Made by a program: the position numbers and the translations under genes. 64,000 nucleotides of DNA from the NCBI GenBank assembly GCA_043810595.1, contig JBDRNX010000032.1:40974-104973 (forward strand), given 5' to 3'. Below the pieces are notes generated by a model. That model was given only the letters and a program-made list of their open reading frames with translations, was not told the origin of the DNA and did not search any database. Every line of letters starts with the position of its first letter. The first letter of the stretch is position 1. The stretch is from JAWABC01 sp043810595. Lineage in GTDB: Archaea > Nanobdellota > Nanobdellia > SCGC-AAA011-G17 > VGLX01. Below, in pieces: positions 23,740-32,891 of this stretch.

Positions 23740-24903
23740 ATGTTTAAGTTTTTGAAAGACAAGCTTGCAGGAGCCCTCTCTAAGTTCACAAAGAAAGTGG
23801 AGGAAGCTCCTGAGGTCAAGGAAGAAAAGCCTGAATTAGTTGAGAAAGTAGAAGAAAAAATAGAGAAAAAGCCGGAAGTTGTTAAAGAAGAAATTCCTGA
23901 AAAGGTAGAAGAAAAAGAAGAAATTCCTGAGGTGAAGGAAGAGCCACCCAAAATTGAAGAGAAGAAGGAAGTTGTAAAAGAAGAGCCCAAGGTAGAAGAG
24001 AAGAAACCTGAAAAAGTTGAAAAGAAGAAGGGTTTCTTTGCTAGGCTGACGGAAAAGGTCACAACGACAAAGATTTCTGAAAATAAATTTAACGAATTGT
24101 TCTGGGATTTGGAAGTTGTCTTAATGGAGAACAACGTGGCTGTTGAAGTGATTGATAAGATAAAAAGCGATTTGAAGAAGGATCTTGTTGAAGTTCCGAT
24201 AAAGCGTTCGGATGTCAAAGAAGTTATAGTTAAGAGCTTGAAGTCGAGCATAGAGGATTTGTTCAGGGAGCCTGATTTTGATTTGGTTGCTGAAATAAAA
24301 AAATCTGAGAAGCCTTATGTTATTGTTTTCGTTGGCATTAACGGTTCTGGAAAGACGACTACCATCGCTAAGTTCGTTCAGTACTTGAAGAATAATCATC
24401 TTACTTCTGTGATCGCAGCTTCTGACACTTTCAGGGCTGCTGCCATCCACCAGCTTGAGGAGCACGGAAGTAAGCTTGGTGTTAAGGTTGTCAAGCACGA
24501 CTACGGTGCTGACCCTGCGGCTGTTGCTTTTGACGCTGAGAAGTATGCCAAGGCTCATAACATAGATGTTGTTCTGATAGATACTGCCGGCAGGATGCAC
24601 AGCAACGTTAACCTTATTAATGAGATGAAGAAGATCATGAGGGTTGCTAAGCCGAACCTTAAGATTTTTGTTGGTGAAGCTATCACTGGTAACGACTGCG
24701 TTGAGCAGGCTAAAACTTTTAACGAGGCCGTAACACTTGACGGTATAGTTCTTGCTAAGGCAGACATAGATGAGAAAGGCGGTGCAGCTATTTCTGTTAG
24801 TTACATTACTGGTAAGCCGATAATGTTCTTGGGTGTAGGTCAGGGGTATGGTGATCTGGAGAAGTTTGATAAGTACAAAATAATTAAGTCGATAGGACTT
24901 TAA
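23740..24903 (+). CDS. ftsY: Signal recognition particle receptor FtsY
   Basis: 387 residues. A short amphipathic start (MFKFLKDKLAGALSKF) is followed by about 75 residues of Lys/Glu/Pro-rich linker with repeated EEKPE/KEEIPE units. The NG domain is then complete: G1 GINGSGKTTT, DTFRAAAIHQLEEH, G3 DTAGRMHSN, G4 LAKADIDEKGGAA, and the closing GKPIMFLGVGQGYGDLEKFD. FtsY is the GTPase docking the SRP-ribosome complex at the membrane. The G4 element begins AKAD rather than TKxD. SRP54 lies 0.9 kb downstream on the same strand. The acidic linker is expected for archaeal/bacterial FtsY membrane contact. Confidence 0.95.
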   Translation: MFKFLKDKLAGALSKFTKKVEEAPEVKEEKPELVEKVEEKIEKKPEVVKEEIPEKVEEKEEIPEVKEEPPKIEEKKEVVKEEPKVEEKKPEKVEKKKGFFARLTEKVTTTKISENKFNELFWDLEVVLMENNVAVEVIDKIKSDLKKDLVEVPIKRSDVKEVIVKSLKSSIEDLFREPDFDLVAEIKKSEKPYVIVFVGINGSGKTTTIAKFVQYLKNNHLTSVIAASDTFRAAAIHQLEEHGSKLGVKVVKHDYGADPAAVAFDAEKYAKAHNIDVVLIDTAGRMHSNVNLINEMKKIMRVAKPNLKIFVGEAITGNDCVEQAKTFNEAVTLDGIVLAKADIDEKGGAAISVSYITGKPIMFLGVGQGYGDLEKFDKYKIIKSIGL

Positions 24904-24951
24904 TTTTAAAAAATAGTAACTTTTTTATACTCGCCTTTGTTAACACTTTCT

Positions 24952-25620
24952 ATGGTTAAAAAATGGTGTCCTCTTATTATTTTATTACTTAGTTCTCTTT
25001 TTCTTGTTTTTTTGTTGGCTGGTTGTCAACAACCAGTTAAGTATGTTTGTTCTGACGGATCTGTAGTTAGTGACGCTTCGCTGTGTCCGATAGAAGAGGA
25101 AGAGACTGAGATTCCAATAACTACACCAGAAATAACCCCTACAGATACCTTTGTTATGAAGATTAGTGAGTCTGTGGATTTTGAAGGCAAGACAATTAAG
25201 CTGTTGGATGTTTCAAATGATGGTAAGACTTTGGTGGATGTTTCTGGGGTTACCCGTGAGATTATGTCCACCAAGCAGGTGGAGATTGTTAATGGCTTGG
25301 AGGTTGTTGTGCTTAGCATAAATTACGTTAACACAGATCCCGATTCTAGCATGGCTACTCTGAAGTTTAGTCCGCTAACTCTCGGCTATGACGAGTACTT
25401 GTTTTACGTAGACAAGCCCCAGTCTATCGAGGGCATTGAGGTCACTCTTACAGGTGTCGCGTCTTCTTATATACTAATCGACACGGATGATGTGTCTGGT
25501 ATGAAAATCTACCCTGGAAGCTCTAAGATTGTTTCTGGCTTGAACATAACAAACTTCAAGGCTTTCCCTCGCGGCGTGAGAGCAGAGGACTATGCTATTC
25601 TGATAATTACTAAAGCTTAA
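24952..25620 (+). CDS. Putative lipoprotein between ftsY and srp54
   Basis: 222 residues from ATG 24952, preferred over 24937 because it puts the basic residues directly before the hydrophobic run. The signal sequence ends in a lipobox LLAGC. A CSDGSVVSDASLC loop and a Glu/Thr/Pro-rich spacer follow. Two related beta-domains come next: VMKISESVDFEGKTIKLLDV and KPQSIEGIEVTLTGV look like repeats of one fold. Unknown function; surface anchoring is inferred. The stop region overlaps the flavodoxin-like fragment on the other strand by 11 nt. Confidence 0.75.
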   Translation: MVKKWCPLIILLLSSLFLVFLLAGCQQPVKYVCSDGSVVSDASLCPIEEEETEIPITTPEITPTDTFVMKISESVDFEGKTIKLLDVSNDGKTLVDVSGVTREIMSTKQVEIVNGLEVVVLSINYVNTDPDSSMATLKFSPLTLGYDEYLFYVDKPQSIEGIEVTLTGVASSYILIDTDDVSGMKIYPGSSKIVSGLNITNFKAFPRGVRAEDYAILIITKA

Positions 25621-25732
25621 TGTTTTTTATCCATTCTTTTATTTTATTTTCCAATTTTATCTCTCTTGCCAGAATTTCTGCTGCCCTCTTCGTTGTCCCG
25701 GTTCTAGAGTAGAATACAACCAGTTTTTTCAT
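25610..25732 (-). pseudogene. Flavodoxin-like N-terminal fragment
   Basis: A 40-residue frame starts MKKLVVFYSRTGTTKRAAEI. This is the first beta strand, the FMN phosphate-binding loop (SRTGTTK) and the first helix of a flavodoxin. It then runs into IKLENKIKEWIKNIKL and stops. A working flavodoxin needs about 140 residues, so this is either a remnant of a deleted gene or a very short protein. The only space left downstream is occupied by the lipoprotein gene on the opposite strand, whose 3' end overlaps it. Confidence 0.5.
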
Positions 25733-25756
25733 GTATTTCTTTAAAAACCCCAAATT

Positions 25757-25765
25757 TTATAAATT
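25757..25765 (+). promoter_or_regulatory. TATA box of srp54
   Basis: TTTATAAAT is centred 25 nt before the ATG at 25786, the leaderless spacing. Confidence 0.6.
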
Positions 25766-25785
25766 TAACCTCTCTCAGCCTTATT

Positions 25786-27138
25786 ATGTTAGACAAGCTT
25801 GGAGATTCGTTGAAAGGTACGCTGAAAAAGATAGCCCAAAGTCTCTTTGTTGACGAGCGTTTGATTGATGAGCTTGTTAAGGATATTCAGCGTGCTTTGC
25901 TCTCTGCTGACGTTAACGTCAAGCTCGTTTTTGACCTTTCCAAGTCGATTAAGGAGCGTGCCTTGAAGGAGGAGCCTCCGAAGGGCATGACCAAGAAGGA
26001 GTACCTCATTAAGATTGTTTACGATGAGCTTGTGAAGTTTTTGGGTGAGGAAAAGGCTGAGATTGTTATAACAAAGAAGAGGCCTTTCAAGATTATGATG
26101 GTTGGTTTGTTCGGTTCTGGTAAAACAACCAGTATCGGCAAGCTTGCTAAGTATTATTCAAAGCGCGGCTATAAGGTTGCTGCCCTTGGTTTGGATGTTC
26201 ACAGGCCTGCTGCCATGGATCAGCTCGAGCAGGTTGCTAAGCACGCTCAGATTCCTTCTTTCATCGAGCGTAAGGAAAAGGACCCTGTTAAGATTTACAA
26301 GAGGTTTGAGCAGGATTTGAACAAGTATGACTTGGTTATTATCGATACCGCTGGTCGTGACGCTCTTTCCAAGGATTTGGTTAAAGAGATTGAAACTCTC
26401 AACAAGGTAATAGGTCCTGATGAGAACCTGCTTGTTATTTCCGCTGACATAGGCCAGGCAGCGCAGAAGCAGGCGCAGCAGTTTCATGATTCCTGTCACA
26501 TTACCGGCATAGTTGTTACCAAGATGGACGGTACTGCCAAGGCAGGTGGCGCTTTGTCTGCTTGTGCCGTTACTCAAGCGCCTATCAAGTTTATTGGCGT
26601 TGGCGAGAAGATTGATGACTTAGAGGAGTTTAATCCCAAAGGTTTTGTTTCTCGCTTGCTCGGCATGGGCGACCTTGAGGCTTTGTTGGAAAAAGCTAAG
26701 GAAGCCATGAGTGAGGAGCAGGCAAAGGACTTAAGCAAGAAAATGCTTAAGGGTGATTACAATTTTATCGATTTGTATGAGCAGATGCAGGCCATGAAGA
26801 AGATGGGTCCTCTTTCTAAGGTTGTTGATCTTATTCCGGGCATGGGGAATCTTAACATTCCGAAGGACATGTTGAAGGTTCAGGATGAGAAGCTTGAGAA
26901 GTGGAAGCATATTTTTAATTCTTGCACAAGGGAGGAGTTGGAGAACCCTGATATCATCACAAGGTCGAGGATTGATAGGATTGCTAAGGGTGCTGGTGTT
27001 TCTACAGTTGATGTTCGTGAGTTGTTGAAGATGTACAAGCAGAGTAAGAAGCTTATGAAGTTGATGTCTGGTAAGGGTGCTCCTAAGGACCTTAACAAGT
27101 TGGTTAAGAAGTTTAAAGGCAAGAAAATGAAGTTCTGA
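25786..27138 (+). CDS. srp54: Signal recognition particle protein SRP54
   Basis: 450 residues, full length. The N domain (1-90) precedes the G domain: GLFGSGKTTSIGKLAKYY, DVHRPAAMDQL, DTAGRDALSKDL, TKMDGTAKAGGAL and GVGEKIDDLEEFNP. The Met-rich M domain (from about 300) includes YEQMQAMKKMGPLSKVVDLIPGM and the RNA-binding helix region RSRIDRIAKGAGVSTVDV. SRP54 binds signal peptides and SRP RNA and hands ribosomes to FtsY. It lies immediately upstream of the secreted surface-protein cluster; this may be chance. Confidence 0.96.
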   Translation: MLDKLGDSLKGTLKKIAQSLFVDERLIDELVKDIQRALLSADVNVKLVFDLSKSIKERALKEEPPKGMTKKEYLIKIVYDELVKFLGEEKAEIVITKKRPFKIMMVGLFGSGKTTSIGKLAKYYSKRGYKVAALGLDVHRPAAMDQLEQVAKHAQIPSFIERKEKDPVKIYKRFEQDLNKYDLVIIDTAGRDALSKDLVKEIETLNKVIGPDENLLVISADIGQAAQKQAQQFHDSCHITGIVVTKMDGTAKAGGALSACAVTQAPIKFIGVGEKIDDLEEFNPKGFVSRLLGMGDLEALLEKAKEAMSEEQAKDLSKKMLKGDYNFIDLYEQMQAMKKMGPLSKVVDLIPGMGNLNIPKDMLKVQDEKLEKWKHIFNSCTREELENPDIITRSRIDRIAKGAGVSTVDVRELLKMYKQSKKLMKLMSGKGAPKDLNKLVKKFKGKKMKF

Positions 27139-27172
27139 ACAGAAAGATTTATATTCTGTTATTTGTCTTAAT

Positions 27173-27769
27173 TTGTATATGCAAAAAAAGGGTCAGCTTA
27201 CTATATTTATTATTATAGGAATAGTTATTCTTTTTGTTTTGGCAGTTGTTTATTTCACTGTGTATGCTCCTAAGCGGCCTGAGATACCTCCTGAGCAGTT
27301 TTCTGATGTCCAGAAGTATGTTGATTCTTGTGTTGAGCAGACCTTGCGTGACGGCGTCACGAGGCTTGGCAGGGGTCCTAACCCTGACTATGAAGGAGCT
27401 CTTGCTGATTACGTAAAATCTTACCTTGTTTATTGTCCTAATTTTACCGCTGACTTTCCTGAATTGGTTGTTAAGCCGAAAGATATAGTTTCTGTTAACA
27501 CTACTCTCACTTCTGATAAGTCTATGGTCAGTGCTGTTGTCATCTACCCCATAAGCATTTCTAAGGGGGCTTATACTAAGAACCTTGAGAGGTTTTATGC
27601 TGAGTACAGTCTTGTTGAACGTGGTTGTGCCTCTGTTCCTGTTAACGTTAATTGCAGGTACACAGGGAGTAGTACTGTTACGGTCAAGGTTACTGGAATA
27701 ACCTTCACCTTTAATCCAGGAGACTTTGTTGGCATAGGTGGTGTTTGCATAGCTTGTAAGATAGGATGA
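27173..27769 (+). CDS. Pilin-like N-terminus secreted protein
   Basis: 198 residues. The start MQKKGQLTIFIIIGIVILFV (a Met two codons upstream is also possible) has a short basic leader, the KKG/Q junction typical of archaeal class III signal peptides, and a hydrophobic helix. A prepilin peptidase is encoded at 8863. Against this, the usual Glu at +5 of the mature pilin is absent. The extracellular part has paired cysteines (DSCVEQTL, YCPNF, RGCASVPVNVNC, VCIACKIG). The same start motif appears at 41060. It is first of three co-oriented genes, overlapping the next by 4 nt. Confidence 0.7.
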   Translation: MYMQKKGQLTIFIIIGIVILFVLAVVYFTVYAPKRPEIPPEQFSDVQKYVDSCVEQTLRDGVTRLGRGPNPDYEGALADYVKSYLVYCPNFTADFPELVVKPKDIVSVNTTLTSDKSMVSAVVIYPISISKGAYTKNLERFYAEYSLVERGCASVPVNVNCRYTGSSTVTVKVTGITFTFNPGDFVGIGGVCIACKIG

Positions 27770-29442
27770 GAAAAAATTTATTTTTTGGAATCTGCATAGT
27801 CTCTTTATTTATTCTTATGTCTTTTTCCGTGGATTCTTTCTCCGCTATTAACTCGTGGGTTTGTAAGGAGATAAGCGCAGAGGGCAATTTTGATGACGAG
27901 AATTTTTTGCAGACCGTTATAATAAATTGCGATGTAGAGTCTTATCAATTCACTACAGACGATTCTACTGTTTTTTTCGTAGCCAACTTCAATATAGATG
28001 GGGGGGATAACTTAACCTTTCAGATTGAGGGTCCCAGCGGTGTTGTTTACAGGGAAGAGGAAGGGGTAATTCCAGTTTCCATGCCAAACAGGTATGGTTT
28101 TTATTCTATGGATATAGCTGGCAAGGCCCCCGGAACATATCATGCAAAGCTTTTCAATAACGAAACAGTTGTTATCGATAAAATGTTTAGGGTAGCTGTT
28201 CCAGATTATACTTGCGAGACTAACGGATTTTTCTGCTGCCCCCTGGATAAGATGTGTATTAACAGGGTTGATTCAAGGTATGTTTGTAATTCTGGTGGTG
28301 TTTGTTGCAAGCCTCTTGGTTGTGTTACTCCTGTTTCTGGTGAGTTGACTGTTACCATAGTCCCTGATTGTTCTGCTGAAGGGCTTGAGGAGTGCGACAG
28401 GGTGATCGGCAACGTTTACGATTACAGTATTCACGGTCCTTTGGAAAATCCTCAGATGATAGAGCTTTTCTTCCGTGATATTGACGTTGATTGTTTCAAT
28501 AAGGTTAACGTTGTTGTTGCTGTTTATGATGAGTTGGGTCTCAACGAAGATAGTGCGTGGAATACTTATGAGAGTACTGTTACTCAGCTTTCTGGAAGTT
28601 ATTACAGTGTTTCTGCTCAGATAGATTACATTGGTTACATTGCCGTTATTAAGAACAACAAGTGTGTTCCTACCGATTGTTTCATACCAGGTTTCAACAC
28701 AGTTCCGTTTGATGGGTTGGTTCTTGCCGGCGATCCTATCCAGCTTGGTGTTTGTCAGGTGACTAAAGAGTGTGATGCTTCTGCAGGGGATATTTGTAAC
28801 CGTAAATGCACTCAAAATCTCGATCCGGATTGTGGTACATTAATTTGTACCAGCCAGATGAATGATTGCTGCAACCCCGAGTATGATAAGGTTTGTGATT
28901 TGGATTGTGCAATTCGTATGGATCCAGACTGTGCTGATGAGACATATTTGGGTGGTTTGTGTTATCCAAGCAGTCCTGAGAGGCGCGGCTTTGCTTCATG
29001 TGATATTCACTGTACAGGGGCTGATCCTAATTGTGGGTCGCCAGGTTGTAATCCAGTTACTGATGACACCTGTGATCCTAACTGTCCTAAGCTCTCTAAC
29101 AGAGTGGGTTATCTTGATATCGATTGTTGCAGCGAACATGGTATTCCTGTAACTGATGCAGGCGGTGATTGTTGTAACAGTGTTGAGAACGGCGTTTGTG
29201 ACCCTGACTGTGTGCCTGGTTTGGATCGTGATTGTAATAAGCCAATAACCTGCAATCCGAATGGTGTTAAGGAGTCGTTTGAGCAGTGTGACGGAACCGA
29301 TTTCGGCATTTATGCAGGTTGTGCTTCATACATGGGCGAGGGTTGCGAGGGTAACTTGACGTGCACCTCAGCTTGTAAGATTGATAGTAGTGAATGTCAG
29401 TGCACTGATGATAATGGTGATGGTAATGGTAATGGATGGTGA
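27766..29442 (+). CDS. Secreted cysteine-rich repeat protein
   Basis: 558 residues. A signal peptide (about 1-25) precedes a beta-rich N-terminal half with an Ig-like appearance. Between about 336 and 490 there are four or five short modules of the form C-N-x-x-x-D-x-x-C-D-x-x-C ... D-P-D-C, for example CNPEYDKVCDLDC and CDPNCPKLSNRV. Near the end is one copy of the EQCDGTDF ... CASACKIDSSEC type found eight times in the next gene. A Gly/Asn/Asp run (DDNGDGNGNGW) ends the protein. Expected to be extracellular, disulfide-rich, possibly calcium-binding. Function unknown. Coupled by overlap to the pilin-like gene. Confidence 0.78.
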   Translation: MRKNLFFGICIVSLFILMSFSVDSFSAINSWVCKEISAEGNFDDENFLQTVIINCDVESYQFTTDDSTVFFVANFNIDGGDNLTFQIEGPSGVVYREEEGVIPVSMPNRYGFYSMDIAGKAPGTYHAKLFNNETVVIDKMFRVAVPDYTCETNGFFCCPLDKMCINRVDSRYVCNSGGVCCKPLGCVTPVSGELTVTIVPDCSAEGLEECDRVIGNVYDYSIHGPLENPQMIELFFRDIDVDCFNKVNVVVAVYDELGLNEDSAWNTYESTVTQLSGSYYSVSAQIDYIGYIAVIKNNKCVPTDCFIPGFNTVPFDGLVLAGDPIQLGVCQVTKECDASAGDICNRKCTQNLDPDCGTLICTSQMNDCCNPEYDKVCDLDCAIRMDPDCADETYLGGLCYPSSPERRGFASCDIHCTGADPNCGSPGCNPVTDDTCDPNCPKLSNRVGYLDIDCCSEHGIPVTDAGGDCCNSVENGVCDPDCVPGLDRDCNKPITCNPNGVKESFEQCDGTDFGIYAGCASYMGEGCEGNLTCTSACKIDSSECQCTDDNGDGNGNGW

Positions 29443-29476
29443 TATTAAGTATGCAGATGAAGAGTGGTGATAAGGT

Positions 29477-32400
29477 TTGAAAAAATCCACTAAAAAGGTG
29501 ATATACTTTATTTCTATAGCTATTTTGCTCATTTTTTTGGTAGTTTTAAGCTCTTCGTGTGACGATGATAAAGACGATTATTGTAGGGCCCCGAAGACTA
29601 TTATGGGCTATTGTCACACAGAATGCGGTTCTCCTGCTGAATGTCACCTTGCATACCCTGGTGATATAGGTACTGGTTGCAAGTTCGGGCAAGTATGTAA
29701 TGATAATTGTCAGTGTGAGTGGGTGGACCAGGATTTAGATGGTTTTCCTTCCAAGAACATAGGATACATGCATTATACCAAGGATTGTGACGATAAAGAC
29801 CCCACTGTTTTCCCTGGTGCTCCTGAGATTTGCGACAACAAGGATAACGATTGTAATAATAAGGTTGACGTAGATGAGGGCGGTGTTTGTGATAAGCATG
29901 TTTATTTCTGTAAGTCTGATAACTTTAATACCCCCCTTGAAAGTTGTACCGATGGTCTGTGGTGTTCTGCTGAAACCATTAATACTTCAGCTGCTTGCAA
30001 ATACACCACCACAATTGGGGATATAGGCACTCAGCCAGTTAAGACTTTTGTTTGTGACAACTTCTTCCAGGACGGTGACTACGGTTGTTACAAGTTCGTT
30101 AACGGAGCGTTTAGTGTTGTGACTAGTTGCGATAACGATAACGAGCTTGATGAAACTGAAGAATGTGACGGCACTAATCTCGATGGTAAGAGTTGTGAAT
30201 ACTTCGGTTATTTAGGTGGAACTCTGAAGTGTGACAGGTGTACTTTTGACTTTGATGATTGTACAGGTGTTGTTTGCGATCATGATAATTTCAAGGATCC
30301 TGGTGAGGAATGTGACGGCACCGATTTGAACGGTAAGACTTGTCAGTATTTCGGTTTGCCTGGAAACGTCTTGACTTGTAACGATGTTTGCTTGTTTGAT
30401 AAGAGGGGCTGTACAGGTGGTGTTGCTGAGTGTGGTAATAACGTTGTTGAAGCTGGTGAGACTTGTGACGGCTTCAACTTGAACGGTATGACTTGCAGTG
30501 ATTTCGATTCTTACACAGGGGGCACTTTGGTTTGTAATGCGCCAGGTACTGTTAAGGAATGTCATTTCAACACAGCCAGTTGTACTCCTGATAATCCAGG
30601 CATCTGTGGTAATAATCAGATAAATGATGGTGAGGAGTGTGACGGCATGAATCTTGATGGTAAGAGCTGTACAGACTTTGATAATTTCATCAGCGGTTCT
30701 TTGAGTTGTTATCCTCAGGGTAACGCTCTTGCTTGTCTACTTGATACAAGTCAGTGTGTCGCTCCTCAGCCCGTCTGCGGTAACGCAATAGTGGAGTCTG
30801 GTGAGGAGTGTGACGGTTCAAATCTGAACGGTCAGTCTTGTACCTCTATGGGCTTTGCTGGTGGTACTTTGTTGTGTGAGGTTGATTGCAGCTATGATTA
30901 CAGCAGCTGTGAGAGCGTATCTTGTGATAACGATAACGCTGCCGAGCCTGGCGAGGCTTGTGACGGTACGGATCTCGATGGCAGGATTTGTCAGTTCTTC
31001 GGCTTTACTGGCGGAACTCTTGAGTGCAGTAATAATTGTGAGTTTAATTTCACTAAATGTAATAATTATGTATGTGATAATGATGGGGTTGCTGAGCCTG
31101 GCGAGGTTTGTGACGGTGATGATTTGAGGGATTGGACTTGCAATGACTTGGACATGTTCACGGGAGGCCTGTTGCAATGTACTGATCTGTGTATGTTTGA
31201 CAGGAGTGAGTGCAGTTTGATTTGTGATAACAATAACGTCGCTGAATCTGGTGAGGAGTGTGACGGCAGTGACTTGAGAGGCAAGGACTGCAGTAACTTC
31301 GGAAGGTTCGGCGGATTCCTTCTTTGTAGCTTGTCATGTAAGTATGACCTGGGCAGTTGCGGTCCTTCCTGTTTGGAGGATTGGGATTGTACTGCTTGGA
31401 CGAACTGTTCCAAGATGTCCGATAACACAACTAGGGTTTGTACAGACTTAACTGGTTGTGGTACTGAATATTCGAAGCCTAACGAGTTGAAGCCTTGTGA
31501 CCCCGCAGTATGTGTAGATGATGATAACGATGGTTATTGTGCTTGCTTCGGTGATGCTGTTGGTTGCGATTGTGATGATACCCTTGCTGCGATACATCCT
31601 GACGCTAATGAGCTTTGCAACGGTGAGGATGATAATTGTGATGCCACGATTGATGAGGGATGCCCTTGCGAGTTTAACACCACACGTATTTGCGGTGTTG
31701 ATGAGGGTTTGTGCAGGGAAGGCATCCAGCGCTGCTTGAACGGCTTCTGGAGTTTCTGTAGCAGTAACTACATAGGTCCAAGACCGGAAGTTTGTGATAA
31801 CGGTTTGGATGAGGATTGTGATGGTTATCCTGATGATGGTTGTATCTGTGAGAATAATGCCACGCAGGAATGCGGCACAGATGTTGGTGAGTGTGAGAAG
31901 GGTACTCAGATTTGTTTCGGAGGTAACTGGACTGCTTGTTCAGGTGCCAAGACTGAAACTGCTGAGGTTTGCTCAGGTAAGAAGGATGAGGACTGTGATA
32001 CTTTAATAGATTGTGATGATGATTCTTGCTTGATCAGCTCGGTTTGTGAAGATGGCGGTCCGGGTGGGCCAACTCCAACCTGCTTTGATAAGACTAAGAA
32101 CCAGGGTGAGGAGGGCGTTGATTGTGGAGGTCCGTGCCCTGCTTGTCAGGAACTTTGTGGTTATGGCGAGATAACTTCCGAATGTTTGTGCGAAAGCGTT
32201 AAGAGAACTTCGGGTTACTGTTGCGGCGGCAATAGGTATCAGATTAATTCTTGCACATCTGGTTGTACAGATTCTGATGGGGATACTTTGTGTGATGAGG
32301 ATGAGATACGTGACGGTACAGACCCGAACAATCCCGATACTGATGGTGATGGAATTAACGATAATGAGGACAGCTGGCCTCGCTGCAACCAGGACGGGAA

Positions 32401-32860
32401 GTGTGACTCTTCAAAAGATTACCCTGAAGACGCTGATAACTGTCCGGACGATTGTGGAGGTAAGAAAAAAGGTGGTGGCCTTGGCCTGTTGTGGTGGATT
32501 ATTATAATACTTCTAATCTTGATAGTGTGTGCTATTACCGCTTACTTTTTGATAAAGAAGGATATAATCAAGTTGAAGAAGAAAAAGAAGGAAGAGCCCA
32601 AGGTTGTTTTGGGTAAGCCTATGATGAAGTTCGGTGCCGGTACCATTCAGCCGATTACCACTAAGAAGCCGGTGAGGGATGTTTCAAAGCTTGTTTCTTA
32701 CATTGGGGGTTCTATAAAGAAGGGTGAGTCAAGGTTGAAGTTGAGGGAGTCTGCTTTGAAGGCCGGCTGGGGTAACGAGGAGATTAACAAGGCTTTCGAA
32801 AGCATAGATAAGGGTAGGAAGCAGTCCAACAAGAAGTTCTTCAGCCTGTTCAAGAAATAA
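29477..32860 (+). CDS. Giant cysteine-rich surface protein with MopE-like and repeat modules
   Basis: 1127 residues, starting with TTG at 29477. A signal/lipobox-like segment (about 8-27, ending SSSC) is followed by a MopE-type putative metal-binding motif (DCDDKDPTVFPGAPEICDNK ... DNDC). Residues 229-630 hold eight copies of an EECDGxxLxGxxC repeat. Further MopE-like motifs follow (DCDDTLAAIHPDANELCNGE, PEVCDNGLDEDCDGYPDDGC). Near the end are thrombospondin-3-like calcium loops (DPNNPDTDGDGINDNEDSW), one transmembrane helix (about 1004-1026) and a 100-residue basic cytoplasmic tail with ALKAGWGNEEINKAF. This is a surface-anchored stalk or adhesin by architecture; no partner is known. It lies 34 nt downstream of the previous cysteine-rich gene. 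Confidence 0.82.
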   Translation: MKKSTKKVIYFISIAILLIFLVVLSSSCDDDKDDYCRAPKTIMGYCHTECGSPAECHLAYPGDIGTGCKFGQVCNDNCQCEWVDQDLDGFPSKNIGYMHYTKDCDDKDPTVFPGAPEICDNKDNDCNNKVDVDEGGVCDKHVYFCKSDNFNTPLESCTDGLWCSAETINTSAACKYTTTIGDIGTQPVKTFVCDNFFQDGDYGCYKFVNGAFSVVTSCDNDNELDETEECDGTNLDGKSCEYFGYLGGTLKCDRCTFDFDDCTGVVCDHDNFKDPGEECDGTDLNGKTCQYFGLPGNVLTCNDVCLFDKRGCTGGVAECGNNVVEAGETCDGFNLNGMTCSDFDSYTGGTLVCNAPGTVKECHFNTASCTPDNPGICGNNQINDGEECDGMNLDGKSCTDFDNFISGSLSCYPQGNALACLLDTSQCVAPQPVCGNAIVESGEECDGSNLNGQSCTSMGFAGGTLLCEVDCSYDYSSCESVSCDNDNAAEPGEACDGTDLDGRICQFFGFTGGTLECSNNCEFNFTKCNNYVCDNDGVAEPGEVCDGDDLRDWTCNDLDMFTGGLLQCTDLCMFDRSECSLICDNNNVAESGEECDGSDLRGKDCSNFGRFGGFLLCSLSCKYDLGSCGPSCLEDWDCTAWTNCSKMSDNTTRVCTDLTGCGTEYSKPNELKPCDPAVCVDDDNDGYCACFGDAVGCDCDDTLAAIHPDANELCNGEDDNCDATIDEGCPCEFNTTRICGVDEGLCREGIQRCLNGFWSFCSSNYIGPRPEVCDNGLDEDCDGYPDDGCICENNATQECGTDVGECEKGTQICFGGNWTACSGAKTETAEVCSGKKDEDCDTLIDCDDDSCLISSVCEDGGPGGPTPTCFDKTKNQGEEGVDCGGPCPACQELCGYGEITSECLCESVKRTSGYCCGGNRYQINSCTSGCTDSDGDTLCDEDEIRDGTDPNNPDTDGDGINDNEDSWPRCNQDGKCDSSKDYPEDADNCPDDCGGKKKGGGLGLLWWIIIILLILIVCAITAYFLIKKDIIKLKKKKKEEPKVVLGKPMMKFGAGTIQPITTKKPVRDVSKLVSYIGGSIKKGESRLKLRESALKAGWGNEEINKAFESIDKGRKQSNKKFFSLFKK
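30163..31372 (+). repeat. Eight tandem EECDG-type coding repeats
   Basis: Eight in-frame units begin near 30163, 30306, 30460, 30633, 30801, 30950, 31103 and 31252, spaced about 143-173 bp. Each encodes E-x-C-D-G-x-x-L-x-G-x-x-C, a GG-x-L-x-C strand and a closing F/Y-D-x-x-x-C. Units 3 and 4 carry longer loops. The DNA is diverged between units, so the duplication is not recent. Confidence 0.85.
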
Positions 32861-32891
32861 GTTTTTAAACTGTTCTTTTTTCTTTCTCATC

